Of a stretch of DNA of 64,000 nucleotides, positions 1-10,442 are shown one piece after another. Source of the stretch: Azospirillum canadense (GTDB lineage Bacteria > Pseudomonadota > Alphaproteobacteria > Azospirillales > Azospirillaceae); assembly GCF_025961225.1 (NCBI RefSeq), contig NZ_JAOQNG010000001.1, positions 3,010,001 to 3,074,000 on the forward strand, given 5' to 3'. A program made the translations under genes and the position numbers. Position 1 is the stretch's first letter; each line of letters starts with the position of its first letter. Below the pieces are notes generated by a model, which saw only the letters and a list, made by a program, of their open reading frames with translations, searched no databases and had not been told where the DNA came from.

Positions 1-306
1 CTCCGACCGGATCGCGGCGGGAAAGCGTCCGGCTATGCGCGCGCGCAGCAGGGCCGGCACGTCGACGCGCAGCACGGGCGGAACGACCCGCACCCCGGCT
101 TCCGGCTTCAGGGTCAGGACCAGCGCGCTCTCCTTGCCACGGGTTTCCAGGGTGGCGGACAGCGGGCCGGCGGGCGTCGGCGCGCGCCACGCCCGCGCCG
201 GATCGGCGGCGCAGGCCGTGGGAATGGACAGCGGGCCGATCACCGGGACGACCGCCAGCAGCATGACGGCGGCGCAGGCGGCGGTGCGGCTGGCGGAGAC
301 GTTCAT
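1..306 (-). CDS. Secreted protein of unknown function, 3' part cut off by window edge
   Basis: An open frame reads leftward from an ATG at 304-306 to the window edge without a stop, giving 102 residues. The first ~34 residues look like a Sec signal peptide: short polar start, a hydrophobic Ala/Val/Leu stretch, then a cleavage-like Ala-Cys-Ala-Ala. The mature part begins with an Ala/Pro-rich segment and beta-like alternation of charged and hydrophobic residues. I do not recognise the family. The rightward frame over the same bases is Arg/Thr-rich and looks like a shadow. The next gene (DMT exporter) starts 122 bp away in the opposite direction, so the two are divergent. Confidence 0.6.
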   Translation of the reverse strand, partial: MNVSASRTAACAAVMLLAVVPVIGPLSIPTACAADPARAWRAPTPAGPLSATLETRGKESALVLTLKPEAGVRVVPPVLRVDVPALLRARIAGRFPAAIRSE

Positions 307-428
307 CGGATGACGCTTGCGTGAGGGCATGACAGGAGGGAGGATGCAACCGGGCGTAACGGCCGGCAAGCCCTCCGACACGGGAACCGGCCGGGCGCCT
401 TCGGCTTGCTCCCACCGACGAGACGCGC

Positions 429-1397
429 GTGCCCGATTCCGCACCAACGCCCCGAGCACCCGGCCAACCCCTCGCCGCCGTGGGCTGGATGCTGGTCTGC
501 GCGCTTCTCGTGGCGGTGGGAAACACCCTGGTCCGTCATGTGACCGTGGAGTTGCACGCGTTCGAGGTCGTGTTCTTCCGCAACCTGTTCAGCGTTCTGT
601 TCGTTCTGCCCTGGCTGGCGGCGTCGGGGTTCGACAGCCTGCGCACCGGCCGGTTGCGGCTGTACGCCTCGCGTTCGCTGACCAGCCTCCTGGCGATGCT
701 GGCGTGGTTCTACAGCGTGGCCCACATGCCGTTGCCGGAGGCCACCGCGCTGGCCTTCACGGTGCCGCTGTTCGTCACCATCGGCGGCGCGCTGTTCCTG
801 GGGGAACGGGTGCGCCTGCGCCGCTGGGCGGCCGTCGCGGTCGGCTTCGCCGGCGTGCTGGTCATCATCCGGCCGGGTGCGGCGAGCGTCAGCCCGGTGA
901 CCTTCGTCCTGATGTTCCACTGCGTCGCGGCCGCGGCCACCACCCTGCAGGTGCGCGCGTTGGCCATGAAGGACAGCGTGCTGGTCGTCGTCGCCTACAT
1001 GGGGCTGTTCCTCACCCCCATGGCCCTGCTTCCGGCCCTGTTCGTCTGGACGTGGCCCAGCTGGACGGCGCTGGGCTGGCTGGCCGTCCTCAGCGCGGTC
1101 ATGACGTTGGCGCAGCTCGCCATGACCCGCGCCTTCAGCCTGGCCCCGGCGTCGGCCATGATGCCCTACGACTACATCCGCCTGCCCTTCACGGCGGTGC
1201 TCGCTTGGCTGCTGTTCGGGGAGGTGATGGACGCCTGGGGCTGGGCCGGCGCCGCGGTGATCGCGGCATCGGCGCTCTACACCGCGCACCGCGACGCGCT
1301 CCAGAACCGCGCCCGGAAGCTCCGGGGCGCGGACGTCCGGGAGGAGGCGCCGGCCCCGCTGCCCCCCTCCGCGGCCGGGTCCCGCCCGCTGCGCTGA
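429..1397 (+). CDS. EamA/DMT-family inner-membrane transporter
   Basis: 322 residues starting at GTG 429. About ten hydrophobic helices in two EamA-like halves, with the typical family segments: an early helix containing FEVVFFRNLF, a central LAFTVPLFVTIGGALFLGE, and a late 'SAMMPYDYIRLPF' followed by LLFGEVMDAWGWAGAAVI. This is the usual architecture of drug/metabolite exporters (10 TM, ~300 aa) of the RhaT/YdcZ-like group. The substrate cannot be read from sequence. The C-terminal tail of ~35 residues is polar and Pro-rich, presumably cytoplasmic. Convergent with the DUF1232 gene, with only 7 bp between stop codons. Family call is secure; substrate unknown. Confidence 0.9.
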   Translation: MPDSAPTPRAPGQPLAAVGWMLVCALLVAVGNTLVRHVTVELHAFEVVFFRNLFSVLFVLPWLAASGFDSLRTGRLRLYASRSLTSLLAMLAWFYSVAHMPLPEATALAFTVPLFVTIGGALFLGERVRLRRWAAVAVGFAGVLVIIRPGAASVSPVTFVLMFHCVAAAATTLQVRALAMKDSVLVVVAYMGLFLTPMALLPALFVWTWPSWTALGWLAVLSAVMTLAQLAMTRAFSLAPASAMMPYDYIRLPFTAVLAWLLFGEVMDAWGWAGAAVIAASALYTAHRDALQNRARKLRGADVREEAPAPLPPSAAGSRPLR

Positions 1398-1404
1398 AAA
1401 ACGC

Positions 1405-1827
1405 TTACGTGGGCGTGAGGCGCCGCCGCTCCGCCTCCAGGACGGCGCGGGCGCGCTCCTGGTGTTCCGGCTTCATGCTGCTGCGCACGGCCTGGATCGC
1501 CGCCGTCACGACGGCGGCGTCGTCCGCGAAGCCGATCACGGCCACCCAGTCCGGCACCGCGTCGGACGGCAGGATGAAATAGGCCAGCGCCCCCATCAGC
1601 ATCGCCTTGGCCCGGAAGGGCGTCACCGGGTCCGTGGCGCAGAAATAGGCAGCCAGGGCCTGGTCCAGAACCGGGACGCGGTGCAGGTTGGCGCGCAGCT
1701 TGTCCCAAAGGCGGCGGCGGACATAGCGCTCGTCCCGCTCCGCGCGGACACGGTCGATCACCGCGGGCAGTTCTCGCCGCGTCCCTGGGCCTGTCTCCGT
1801 CCTTGCCCCGTTGTCGGCGGTCTGCAT
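1405..1827 (-). CDS. DUF1232 (YkvA-type) small membrane-associated protein
   Basis: 140 residues from ATG 1827; a longer upstream reading frame exists but runs through the neighbouring divergent region. The core 'FRAKAMLMGALAYFILPSD' followed by 'VPDWVAVIGFADDAAVV' is the DUF1232 signature (a short amphipathic/hydrophobic helix pair around a conserved P-D-x-x-P-D). Role unknown; the family is widespread and is thought to sit at the membrane. The N-terminal ~30 residues are charged and Arg-rich, and the C-terminus is an Arg/Glu-rich helix. Divergent from the rhodanese gene, with 150 bp between starts. Confidence 0.85.
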   Translation of the reverse strand: MQTADNGARTETGPGTRRELPAVIDRVRAERDERYVRRRLWDKLRANLHRVPVLDQALAAYFCATDPVTPFRAKAMLMGALAYFILPSDAVPDWVAVIGFADDAAVVTAAIQAVRSSMKPEHQERARAVLEAERRRLTPT

Positions 1828-1977
1828 GGCGTCCTTCCCAGGCCCGAACGCCGCATCCCCCGGGCTCGTGTTCCGGCGGGGGCGGCGCTCTGTTACACAG
1901 ATGCGTGGACCGTGAACGCGGCAGCCACGTCCGCGGTCCCGCGGAGGCCATGGAAAAAACGGAGGAGGACCAACGCC

Positions 1978-2394
1978 ATGACGATGAAAAAGGGCTACAA
2001 GGACCTGCTGGCCGAAGCCAACAGCCGCATCCAGGCGATCACCCCGCAGGAGGCGCTGGCCCTGCACGGCGATCCCGACGTGGTCTTCGTCGACATCCGC
2101 GACCCGCGCGAGTTGGCCCGCGACGGCATGATCCCCGACGCCTTCCCGGCGACCCGCGGCATGCTGGAGTTCTGGGTCGACCCGGAGAGCCCCTACCACA
2201 AGCCGATCTTCGCGTCGGGCAAGCGCTTCGTCTTCTACTGCGCCAGCGGCTGGCGCTCCGCGCTCGCCACCGACACGGTGCAGGGCATGGGGCTGGAGAA
2301 CGTCTGCCACCTAGAAGGCGGCTTCAAGGCCTGGAAGGAGGCGGGCCTGCCGGTCGCAGCGGTGGAGAAGGCCGCCGAGAAGAAGGAAGGCTGA
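1978..2394 (+). CDS. Rhodanese-domain protein (sulfurtransferase-like)
   Basis: 138 residues; ATG 1978 is preceded by GGAGGAGG at 1961-1968. Single rhodanese domain: 'VVFVDIRDPRELARDG' near residue 38 and the active-site loop YCASGWRS with the catalytic Cys about residue 89, then 'GLENVCHLEGGFKAWKEAGLPV', the classic C-terminal rhodanese motif. Single-domain rhodaneses carry persulfide sulfur or detoxify thiols in the cytoplasm; the exact acceptor is not evident. Followed after 5 bp by a VOC-family gene, so the two are probably co-transcribed. Confidence 0.92.
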   Translation: MTMKKGYKDLLAEANSRIQAITPQEALALHGDPDVVFVDIRDPRELARDGMIPDAFPATRGMLEFWVDPESPYHKPIFASGKRFVFYCASGWRSALATDTVQGMGLENVCHLEGGFKAWKEAGLPVAAVEKAAEKKEG

Positions 2395-2399
2395 CGGCC

Positions 2400-2849
2400 A
2401 TGGAACCCCATTCTATGGAACAGCGCATCAGCCTGATCACCCTGGGCGTCGCCGATCTCGCGCGCAGCCGCCGCTTCTACGAGGAAGGGCTGGGCTGGAC
2501 GCGGTCGCCCGCCAGCCAGGAGGCCATCGCCTTCTACCAGTTCGGCGGCATGGCGCTCGCCCTCTACGGCCGCGAGGCGCTCGCCGAGGACGCGCATCTG
2601 GCGGAGGCCGGCCCGACCTCCGGCTTCGGCGGCATCACGCTGGCCCACAACCTGCGCAGCCGCGAGGAGGTGGACGCGCTGATGGCCCGGGCGGCGCACG
2701 CCGGCGCCCGCGTCCTGAAGCCGGCGCAGGAGGTGTTCTGGGGCGGCTACAGCGGCTATTTCGCCGACCTCGACGGCCATCCGTGGGAGGTCTGCTGGAA
2801 CCCGCACTTCCCGCTGGCCGAGGACGGGAGCCTGCGACTGCCGGGCTGA
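2400..2849 (+). CDS. VOC-superfamily (glyoxalase/bleomycin-resistance-like) protein
   Basis: 149 residues from ATG 2400; an alternative ATG lies five codons in. Two beta-alpha-beta-beta-beta units typical of the vicinal oxygen chelate fold: 'ISLITLGVADLARSRRFYEE' at the N-terminus and 'GGYSGYFADLDGHPWEVCWN' near the C-terminus, the latter carrying the conserved Asp-Gly-His and a metal-ligand-like Glu. Such proteins include glyoxalase I, dioxygenases and resistance proteins; substrate not predictable. Starts 5 bp after the rhodanese stop, so likely a two-gene operon. Converges on amtB. Confidence 0.88.
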   Translation: MEPHSMEQRISLITLGVADLARSRRFYEEGLGWTRSPASQEAIAFYQFGGMALALYGREALAEDAHLAEAGPTSGFGGITLAHNLRSREEVDALMARAAHAGARVLKPAQEVFWGGYSGYFADLDGHPWEVCWNPHFPLAEDGSLRLPG

Positions 2850-2877
2850 GGCCCCTTAGCAGCCAAAATCAACGGCC

Positions 2878-2917
2878 CAAAAAAGAAAATCCGCCGCCGG
2901 GACACCCCGGCGGCGGA
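2878..2917 (-). terminator. Intrinsic terminator of amtB
   Basis: Perfect GC-rich stem CCGCCGCCGG (2891-2900) / CCGGCGGCGG (2907-2916) with a 6-nt loop. On the minus strand it is followed by a T-rich tract (complement of 2878-2890), the orientation expected for amtB, whose stop lies 68 bp upstream. It sits 30-65 bp past the VOC stop but lacks a T-run in that direction. Confidence 0.85.
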
Positions 2918-2984
2918 AAGTCTTGGAGGAAACAACCAGGCTGCAAAGAACCGGTGTTAGTGGCCAGAGATCAATGGCCAGAGA

Positions 2985-4385
2985 TCAATGGATCGTCTCG
3001 CCGTGCAGGGAGAGGTCCAGGCCGTCGCGCTCGACGTCCTCGTCCACGCGCAGGCCCATCACCACGTCGATGACCTTCAGCAGGACGAAGGTGGCGATGG
3101 CGCACCAGCCGATGGTCCAGGCGATGCCCTGGATCTGGATCCACACGGCCGAGGCGTTGCCTTCCAGCAGGCCCAGCGTGGCGTTCGGGGTGTCCTTCAG
3201 GACGGAGGCGAAGGCGCCTTCGCTGTTCGACACCGACATCTTGGCGAACACGCCGGTCAGCAGGGCGCCGACCAGACCGCCGACACCGTGCACGCCGAAG
3301 GCGTCCAGGCTGTCGTCATAGCCAAGGGCGCGCTTCAGGCTGGTGGCCGACCAGAAGCAGATCACGCCGGCGACGATGCCGATGACGATGGCGCCCGTCG
3401 GGTCGACGAAGCCGGCGGCCGGGGTGACGGCCACGAGGCCGGCGACCGCGCCGGAGATGATGCCGAGGACCGACGGCTTGCCCTTGGCGGCCCACTCCGC
3501 GAACATCCAGCCCAGCGCCGCACCGGCGGTGGCGATGTGCGTGGCGGCCATGGCCATGCCGGCGCGCGGACCGGCGGTCAGCGCCGAGCCGGCGTTGAAG
3601 CCGAACCAGCCCACCCACAGCAGCGAGGCGCCGATCAGCGACAGCACCAGGTTGTGCGGCATGAAGTTTTCGTTCGGGTAGCCCTTGCGCTTGCCGATGA
3701 CCAGCGCGGCGACCAGACCGGCGACGCCCGCGTTGATGTGCACGACCGTACCGCCGGCGAAGTCCAGCACGCCCAGGCCGAACAGGAAGCCCGTCGGGTA
3801 CCAGACCCAGTGGGCGATCGGCGCGTAGACGACCACCGACCACAGGGCCGTGAAGACCAGCAGCGAGGAGAACTTCATGCGGTCCGCGAAGGCGCCGGTG
3901 ATCAGCGCCGGCGTGATGATCGCAAAGGTCATCTGGAACATCATGAAGACCGGCTCGGGGATCGTCGTCGGGACGCCGGCCGAGGTGCTCTCACCCAGGG
4001 TGAAGGCCTTCGTGAAGTCGAGGCCGTTCAGGAACAGGCGGTCCAGGCCGCCGATGTAGGCGCCCTCGCCGGTGAAGGCCAGGCTGTAGCCGATGACGTA
4101 CCACAGGACGCTGATCAGGCAGGTGATCGCGAAGCTCTGCATCACGGTGGCCAGCACGTTCATCTTGCGGACCATGCCGCCGTAGAACAGGGCCAGGCCC
4201 GGGATCGTCATCATCAGGACCAGCGCGGTGGACACCAGCATCCACGCCGTGTCGCCGTTGTTCAGGGTCGGCGCGGCCGGGGCCGCGGCCGCGGCCGCAT
4301 CCTGGGCAAGGGCGGCTTCGGGCAGACCGGCCAAGCCCAGGATGGCCGCCATCGTCGGCGCGGCAAGAAGGAAGAGACGGCTCAT
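2985..4385 (-). CDS. amtB: Ammonium transporter AmtB
   Basis: 466 residues from ATG 4385. Amt/Rh channel that moves ammonium across the inner membrane and, in bacteria, docks the PII proteins GlnB/GlnK/GlnZ. N-terminal ~27-residue signal peptide ending in Ala-Leu-Ala, then an Ala/Pro linker rich in GCC/GCG codons, then 11 membrane helices. Family signatures: 'DTAWMLVSTALVLMMTIPGLALFYGG' start, the pore segments 'AHWVWYPTGFLF' and 'DFAGGTVVHINAGVAGLVAA' with the twin-His region, and 'DDSLDAFGVHGVGGLVGALLTG'. No PII gene lies next to it here, unlike the glnK-amtB pair of enterobacteria. A sigma-54-like promoter lies 95-111 bp upstream. Confidence 0.98.
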   Translation of the reverse strand: MSRLFLLAAPTMAAILGLAGLPEAALAQDAAAAAAPAAPTLNNGDTAWMLVSTALVLMMTIPGLALFYGGMVRKMNVLATVMQSFAITCLISVLWYVIGYSLAFTGEGAYIGGLDRLFLNGLDFTKAFTLGESTSAGVPTTIPEPVFMMFQMTFAIITPALITGAFADRMKFSSLLVFTALWSVVVYAPIAHWVWYPTGFLFGLGVLDFAGGTVVHINAGVAGLVAALVIGKRKGYPNENFMPHNLVLSLIGASLLWVGWFGFNAGSALTAGPRAGMAMAATHIATAGAALGWMFAEWAAKGKPSVLGIISGAVAGLVAVTPAAGFVDPTGAIVIGIVAGVICFWSATSLKRALGYDDSLDAFGVHGVGGLVGALLTGVFAKMSVSNSEGAFASVLKDTPNATLGLLEGNASAVWIQIQGIAWTIGWCAIATFVLLKVIDVVMGLRVDEDVERDGLDLSLHGETIH

Positions 4386-4946
4386 CGAGGCTCCTCATGT
4401 ATTCGTAGCATCGGCCCGGTTCGCCCCGTCCCCGGGTCAAAGACGGGGCGGCGGGAGGGGCCAAGGTCGACCGAACAGTTACAAGAAGCGTGCCAACCCA
4501 AAAGGGCTAGGAATCGGCAGGGTTGCGGTCATAGGACTGACCACGATTCACCTCATACCCCGAGTCGCGACGGGCCGTTGCACAGTTTTTAAGCAGCCCG
4601 CCGACCCATCCGCGCGGGCGGACATTCTTCGGATTCGCGTGTTATGGGGGGAGGGAACGCCCCGTTTTCACCCGGCTTCGGCCGGAGTCGTGGGCGTTTG
4701 ACTAATTTTTAGGCAGAAGAGTGCGCTACTTTCCTGCACATGGGCCACCCCTGGGCTCGGGCGGTCGGCCTATTTCCTCGCTGTCCCCCTCGGCCTATTG
4801 GCCCGACCGGGGGAATGTGGCACGGTCACGCTCGCGACACCGATTGAGATGTGCGCCGATCGGGACGTGCGCCGAGCCACCCTCTGCGCGGCCCCGGATG
4901 GCCGCCGCGGATGGTCGGCGACAAAAAGAATGAAAGGGAGTCCACC
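4386..4946. other. Divergent intergenic region between amtB and glgC
   Basis: 561 bp without a convincing gene. It carries the sigma-54-like amtB promoter at 4480-4496 and two AT-richer patches (around 4577-4600 and 4698-4740) that could hold activator sites. Short frames crossing it have no recognisable domain and shadow-like composition. A GAAAGGGAG ribosome-binding site at 4932-4940 serves glgC. Confidence 0.6.
4480..4496 (-). promoter_or_regulatory. Sigma-54 (-24/-12) promoter candidate for amtB
   Basis: Minus strand reads TTGGCACG-CTTC-TTGTA. The -24 box is a perfect TTGGCACG and the spacing is exact; the -12 box is TTGTA instead of TTGCA. It lies ~95 bp upstream of the amtB ATG, giving a transcript leader of roughly 85 nt. 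Sigma-54/NtrC control is the usual mode for amtB in nitrogen fixers. I could not find a convincing NtrC palindrome upstream. Confidence 0.7.
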
Positions 4947-6221
4947 ATGCTCGACAAACGGGATCTGCGTCTGGCGCCGCGCCGTGCGGTGGCCTTGGTC
5001 CTGGCCGGCGGGCGGGGCAGCCGTCTGAAGCAGCTCACTGACCGTCGCGCCAAGCCCGCCACCTATTTCGGCGGCAAGTTCCGGATCATCGACTTCGCGC
5101 TGTCGAACTGCATCAACTCGGGCTTCCGCCGCATCGGCGTGCTGACCCAGTACAAGTCGCACAGCCTGCTGCGCCATTTGCAGCGCGGCTGGAACTTCTT
5201 CCGCGGCGAGATGAACGAGTTCTGCGACCTGCTGCCCGCCCAGCAGCGCATCAGCGAGACCGCCTGGTACCAGGGCACGGCCGACGCCGTGTACCAGAAC
5301 CTGGACATCCTGCGCGGGCACGAGCCGGAATACATCCTGATCCTGGCCGGCGACCACATCTACAAGATGGACTACGGCGCGCTGCTGCTGGACCACATCG
5401 CCAAGAAGGCCGACGTGACCGTCCCCTGCGTCGAGGTCCCGCGGGAGCAGGCGAGCGGCTTCGGCGTCATGCACATCGACGAGACGCACCGCGTCATCGA
5501 CTTCATCGAAAAGCCGGCCGACCCGCCGCCGATGCCCGGCAAGCCGGACAAGGCGCTGGCCAGCATGGGCATCTACGTCTTCAACGCGGAGTTCCTGTAC
5601 GACCAGCTGGAGCGCGACTTCAACGAACCGGGCTCGAGCCGCGACTTCGGCAAGGACATCATCCCCTGGATGGTGAGGAACGGCTGCCGCGTGATGGCGC
5701 ACGACTTCGCGGAGTCGGCGATCCTCAACGGCCACGAGTCGGAGCCCTATTGGCGCGACGTCGGCACCATCGACGCCTACTGGGAGGCCAACCTGGACCT
5801 CTGCCACGTCACGCCGCAGCTGAACATGTACGACCGCGAGTGGCCGATCTTCACCTACCAGGAGCAGCTGCCCCCGGCGAAGTTCGTCTTCGACGACGAG
5901 GACCGGCGTGGCATGGCGGTGGACAGCCTGGTGTCCGGCGGCTGCATCATCTCCGGCTCGCTGGTGAAGAACTCGCTCCTGTTCAGCGAGGTCCGCGTCA
6001 ACTCCTTCAGCGAGCTGCACGAGGCCGTGGTCCTGCCAGACTGCGACATCGGCCGCCACTGCCGCCTGAAGAAGGTCGTCATCGACCGCGGCGTGGTGAT
6101 CCCGGAAGGCCTCGTCGTCGGCGAGGATCCGGAACTGGACGCCAAGCGCTTCTACCGCAGCGAGGGCGGCGTGTGCCTGATCACCCAGGACATGATCGAC
6201 CGCCTGGAGAAAGAGGGGTAA
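4947..6221 (+). CDS. glgC: Glucose-1-phosphate adenylyltransferase (ADP-glucose synthase)
   Basis: 424 residues; ATG 4947 preceded by AAGGGAG at 4934-4940. Catalyses ATP + glucose-1-phosphate to ADP-glucose + PPi, the committed, allosterically controlled step of bacterial glycogen synthesis. Nucleotidyltransferase motif '[20 protein letters not shown]' near residues 15-35, '[20 protein letters not shown]', the substrate loop '[12 protein letters not shown]', and 'GFGVMHID...[11 protein letters not shown]'. A C-terminal left-handed beta-helix part follows. The in-frame upstream ATG at 4851 would add 32 residues with no family counterpart, so it was rejected. glgA follows after 56 bp: a two-gene glycogen operon. 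Confidence 0.97.
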   Translation: MLDKRDLRLAPRRAVALVLAGGRGSRLKQLTDRRAKPATYFGGKFRIIDFALSNCINSGFRRIGVLTQYKSHSLLRHLQRGWNFFRGEMNEFCDLLPAQQRISETAWYQGTADAVYQNLDILRGHEPEYILILAGDHIYKMDYGALLLDHIAKKADVTVPCVEVPREQASGFGVMHIDETHRVIDFIEKPADPPPMPGKPDKALASMGIYVFNAEFLYDQLERDFNEPGSSRDFGKDIIPWMVRNGCRVMAHDFAESAILNGHESEPYWRDVGTIDAYWEANLDLCHVTPQLNMYDREWPIFTYQEQLPPAKFVFDDEDRRGMAVDSLVSGGCIISGSLVKNSLLFSEVRVNSFSELHEAVVLPDCDIGRHCRLKKVVIDRGVVIPEGLVVGEDPELDAKRFYRSEGGVCLITQDMIDRLEKEG

Positions 6222-6277
6222 CAGCCCCTCTCTCCGCTCGGTAAAAGACCAAGAAGAAACGGAAAGACCCACCTCGC

Positions 6278-7756
6278 ATGCGCGTCCTGTACGTCACGCC
6301 GGAATGCTACCCGCTCGTCAAGACCGGCGGGCTGGCCGATGTCTCCGCGGCCCTGCCCGTCGCCCTCAACCGGTCCGGCGCGGACGTCCGCCTGCTGATG
6401 CCGGGCTATCCGGCGGTGCTGAACGGCTTGGCCGACCTGCAGCCGGTGGGCGAACCGGTCACCGATCTGCCCGGCGGCGCCCCCGCCCGGCTGCTGATCG
6501 GCCGGACGGCGGACGGGGTGCTGGCTTACGTGCTGGACGCGCCGTCGCTCTACGACCGGCCGGGCAACCCTTACCTGGGGCCGGACGGCCGCGACTGGCC
6601 CGACAACGCGGAGCGCTTCGCCGCCCTGTCCTGGTGCGCAGCCGCCTTCGCGGCGACGAAGGCCTATGATCCCTGGTGGCGGCCGGACGTGCTGCACGGG
6701 CACGACTGGCAGACCGGCCTGATCCCGGCCTATCTCGAACTGCGCCCCGACCGCTTCGCCGGCCCGTTCCGCCCTGGCACGGTGCTGACCATTCACAACA
6801 TCGCCTACCAGGGCCTGTTCGGCGCCTGGATGATGAGCGACCTGGGCCTGCCCTCCGCGGCCTTCCGCGTCGACGGCGTGGAGTATTACGGCGGCGTCGG
6901 CTTCCTGAAGGCCGGCTGCTACTACGCCGACCGCCTGACGACGGTCAGCCCGACCTACGCCCACGAGATCCAGACCGACGAGCACGGCGCCGGCCTGCAA
7001 GGCCTGCTGGCCGGCCGGTCCGACACGCTGACCGGCATCCTGAACGGGGTCGACTACGACATCTGGGACCCGACGATCGACCCGCTCATCACCGCCCGCT
7101 ACAGCGCCGACGACCTCGGCGGCAAGGACCTGTGCAAGGCCGACCTCCAGGCCGCTCTCGGGCTCGACCGCCGGCCCGACGCGCCGATCGCCGGCGTGGT
7201 CAGCCGCCTGACCGGGCACAAGGGCCTGGACCTCGTGCTGGAGGCGGCGACCCAGTGGATCGCCTGGGGCGGCCAGATCGCCGTGCTGGGCAGCGGCGAG
7301 CCGGCGCTGGAGGCGGGCTTCCGCCACCTCGCCACCTGGTATCCCAAGTCGGTCGGCACGCGCATCGGCTACGACGAGGCGCTGTCCCACCGCATCCAGG
7401 CCGGGTCCGACCTGCTGCTGGTGCCGTCCCGGTCGGAGCCCTGCGGCCTGACCCAGCTCTACGCCCTGAAATACGGCACCCTGCCGCTGGTCCGCCGCAC
7501 CGGCGGTCTGGCCGACACCATCGTGGACGCCAACCCCGCCGCGGTGAACGACGGCAGCGCGACCGGCTTCCAGTTCGTCAACGCCTCCGTCCAGGAACTG
7601 ACCTGGGCGCTGCGCCGCGCCATGCTCACCTACCGCAAGCCGGAGCGCTGGCACGCCATGCAGCAGCGCGCCATGACCCGCGACTTCGGCTGGCACGGCC
7701 CGGCCGAGGAGTACATGGAACTGTACCGCGAGGTCGCCCCGGCGCTGGTGGTGTGA
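6278..7756 (+). CDS. glgA: Glycogen synthase (ADP-glucose type, GT5)
   Basis: 492 residues from ATG 6278. Transfers glucose from ADP-glucose to the growing alpha-1,4-glucan. The ADP-glucose-binding KTGGLADV motif starts at Lys15, followed by 'DVLHGHDWQTGLIPAYL', 'TIHNIAYQGLF', 'LTTVSPTYAHEI', 'GILNGVDYDIWDP' and the C-terminal GT-B motif 'LLVPSRSEPCGLTQLYAL' with the catalytic Glu, then 'RRTGGLADTI'. Length matches the family (~480). Directly downstream of glgC; no glgB, glgX or glgP is nearby, so branching and degradation enzymes are elsewhere. Followed by an inverted-repeat element that may end the transcript. Confidence 0.97.
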   Translation: MRVLYVTPECYPLVKTGGLADVSAALPVALNRSGADVRLLMPGYPAVLNGLADLQPVGEPVTDLPGGAPARLLIGRTADGVLAYVLDAPSLYDRPGNPYLGPDGRDWPDNAERFAALSWCAAAFAATKAYDPWWRPDVLHGHDWQTGLIPAYLELRPDRFAGPFRPGTVLTIHNIAYQGLFGAWMMSDLGLPSAAFRVDGVEYYGGVGFLKAGCYYADRLTTVSPTYAHEIQTDEHGAGLQGLLAGRSDTLTGILNGVDYDIWDPTIDPLITARYSADDLGGKDLCKADLQAALGLDRRPDAPIAGVVSRLTGHKGLDLVLEAATQWIAWGGQIAVLGSGEPALEAGFRHLATWYPKSVGTRIGYDEALSHRIQAGSDLLLVPSRSEPCGLTQLYALKYGTLPLVRRTGGLADTIVDANPAAVNDGSATGFQFVNASVQELTWALRRAMLTYRKPERWHAMQQRAMTRDFGWHGPAEEYMELYREVAPALVV

Positions 7757-7784
7757 GCCGAGGGGAAGCGCGGGATTCTTGGCC

Positions 7785-7929
7785 GGCAAGGGGGTCTTCA
7801 CGGATTACACGGATTTTTATTTTAATACTGACCTTACTCCATATCGCTAGTTCCGTTTACTGGTACCTTCGGAGTAATGGCCGGGAAATCCGTGTCTAAA
7901 TCCGCGAAATCCGTGAAGACCCGGTTGCC
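7785..7929. repeat. 145-bp element with 22-bp terminal inverted repeats and CACGGATT units
   Basis: Left end 7785-7806 and right end 7908-7929 are inverted copies matching at 20 of 22 positions (perfect over the inner 15: GGGTCTTCACGGATT). Inside the ends, the octamer CACGGATT recurs (twice on the left; three related copies on the right), and the ~70-bp core (7817-7885) is AT-rich, unlike both neighbours. No coding content. It could fold into a large hairpin ending the glgA transcript, or be a miniature mobile element or remnant. It lies 28 bp after the glgA stop. Confidence 0.75.
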
Positions 7930-8016
7930 TGCAACGGTGTTCCAGCCCCCACGCCGCCATTGCGCATATCCCCCGTCCGCCCTATGTTCCGGCCCAAACC
8001 AGGGCTCCGGGCACCG

Positions 8017-9819
<1,803 letters not shown>

Positions 9820-9873
9820 GCCAGTCGGACGTGTAGGTTGGGTGAAGGCGCAGCCGAAACCCAACAGGTTCGC

Positions 9874-9906
9874 ACAAAAAAGGGGGCCTTCCGGCCCCCT
9901 TTTCCA
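9874..9906. terminator. Bidirectional terminator between lepA and the DUF892 gene
   Basis: Stem AAGGGGGCC...GGCCCCCTT with a TTCC loop, flanked by an A-run on the left (9875-9881) and a T-run on the right (9899-9903). It is therefore a rho-independent terminator in both directions, fitting the convergent lepA (+) and DUF892 (-) genes. Confidence 0.85.
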
Positions 9907-9926
9907 TTTGCGATGTGGTCGGCGGG

Positions 9927-10442
9927 TCAGTGGCTGGCCATCTTTTCCTTCTGTTCCAGGCTGATGTATTTCCGGGTGATCGGCTCGACCAGCTGGTTCA
10001 TCTTCTGCGCCATGGCTTCCTCCTCGCGCAGCGACTGCTGGAAGCCGGAGATGTTCTTGAAGCCGGCGGCCTCGGCCATGACGATCAGCGACTTGTAGGC
10101 GGCGATCTCATAGTTCTCGAAGGCGTGGTTCGCGAACATGTTCTTCAGGATCTCGTCGGCGGCCGGCACATGGGCCACGGCGCCGACGTTGCCCATCAGG
10201 CCGAAAATGGCCTCCTTGATGCTCGACGGGGTGACGCCGACCTCCTTCATCGCCTCTTCGATGCGCTTGCGCTGCTGCTCGGTCTCGGCGATGTGCTGGC
10301 GCAGGGCCTGCTCCAGTTCCGGGTAGTTCTGAACCCGCTCCACTTGGCGGTTCATGATCTGCAGCGCTTCCATCTCCAGCGCGTGCGTGTTGCGGAGACC
10401 CGCAATGAAAATGTCGTTCACAACATTCGACGGCGAAGCCAT
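9927..10442 (-). CDS. DUF892 (YciE/YciF-type) ferritin-like stress protein
   Basis: 171 residues from ATG 10442. Four-helix ferritin-like fold of the YciE/YciF (DUF892) family: 'FIAGLRNTHALEMEALQIMNRQ', 'HIAETEQQRKRIEEAMKEVG', 'VAHVPAADEILKNMFANHAFENYEIAAYKSL' and 'SLREEEAMAQKMNQLV', with Glu/His residues spaced for a di-metal site. These proteins are usually induced by the general stress response; their biochemical role is unsettled. An EcfG-like promoter candidate lies 36-60 bp upstream. Convergent with lepA; divergent from the lipoprotein gene across 309 bp. Confidence 0.9.
   Translation of the reverse strand: MASPSNVVNDIFIAGLRNTHALEMEALQIMNRQVERVQNYPELEQALRQHIAETEQQRKRIEEAMKEVGVTPSSIKEAIFGLMGNVGAVAHVPAADEILKNMFANHAFENYEIAAYKSLIVMAEAAGFKNISGFQQSLREEEAMAQKMNQLVEPITRKYISLEQKEKMASH

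Noticed and set aside
4386..4946. NtrC binding sites upstream of amtB
   Set aside because: Some TGC/GCA halves exist near 4577-4600 and 4720-4740, but no pair forms a convincing NtrC palindrome.
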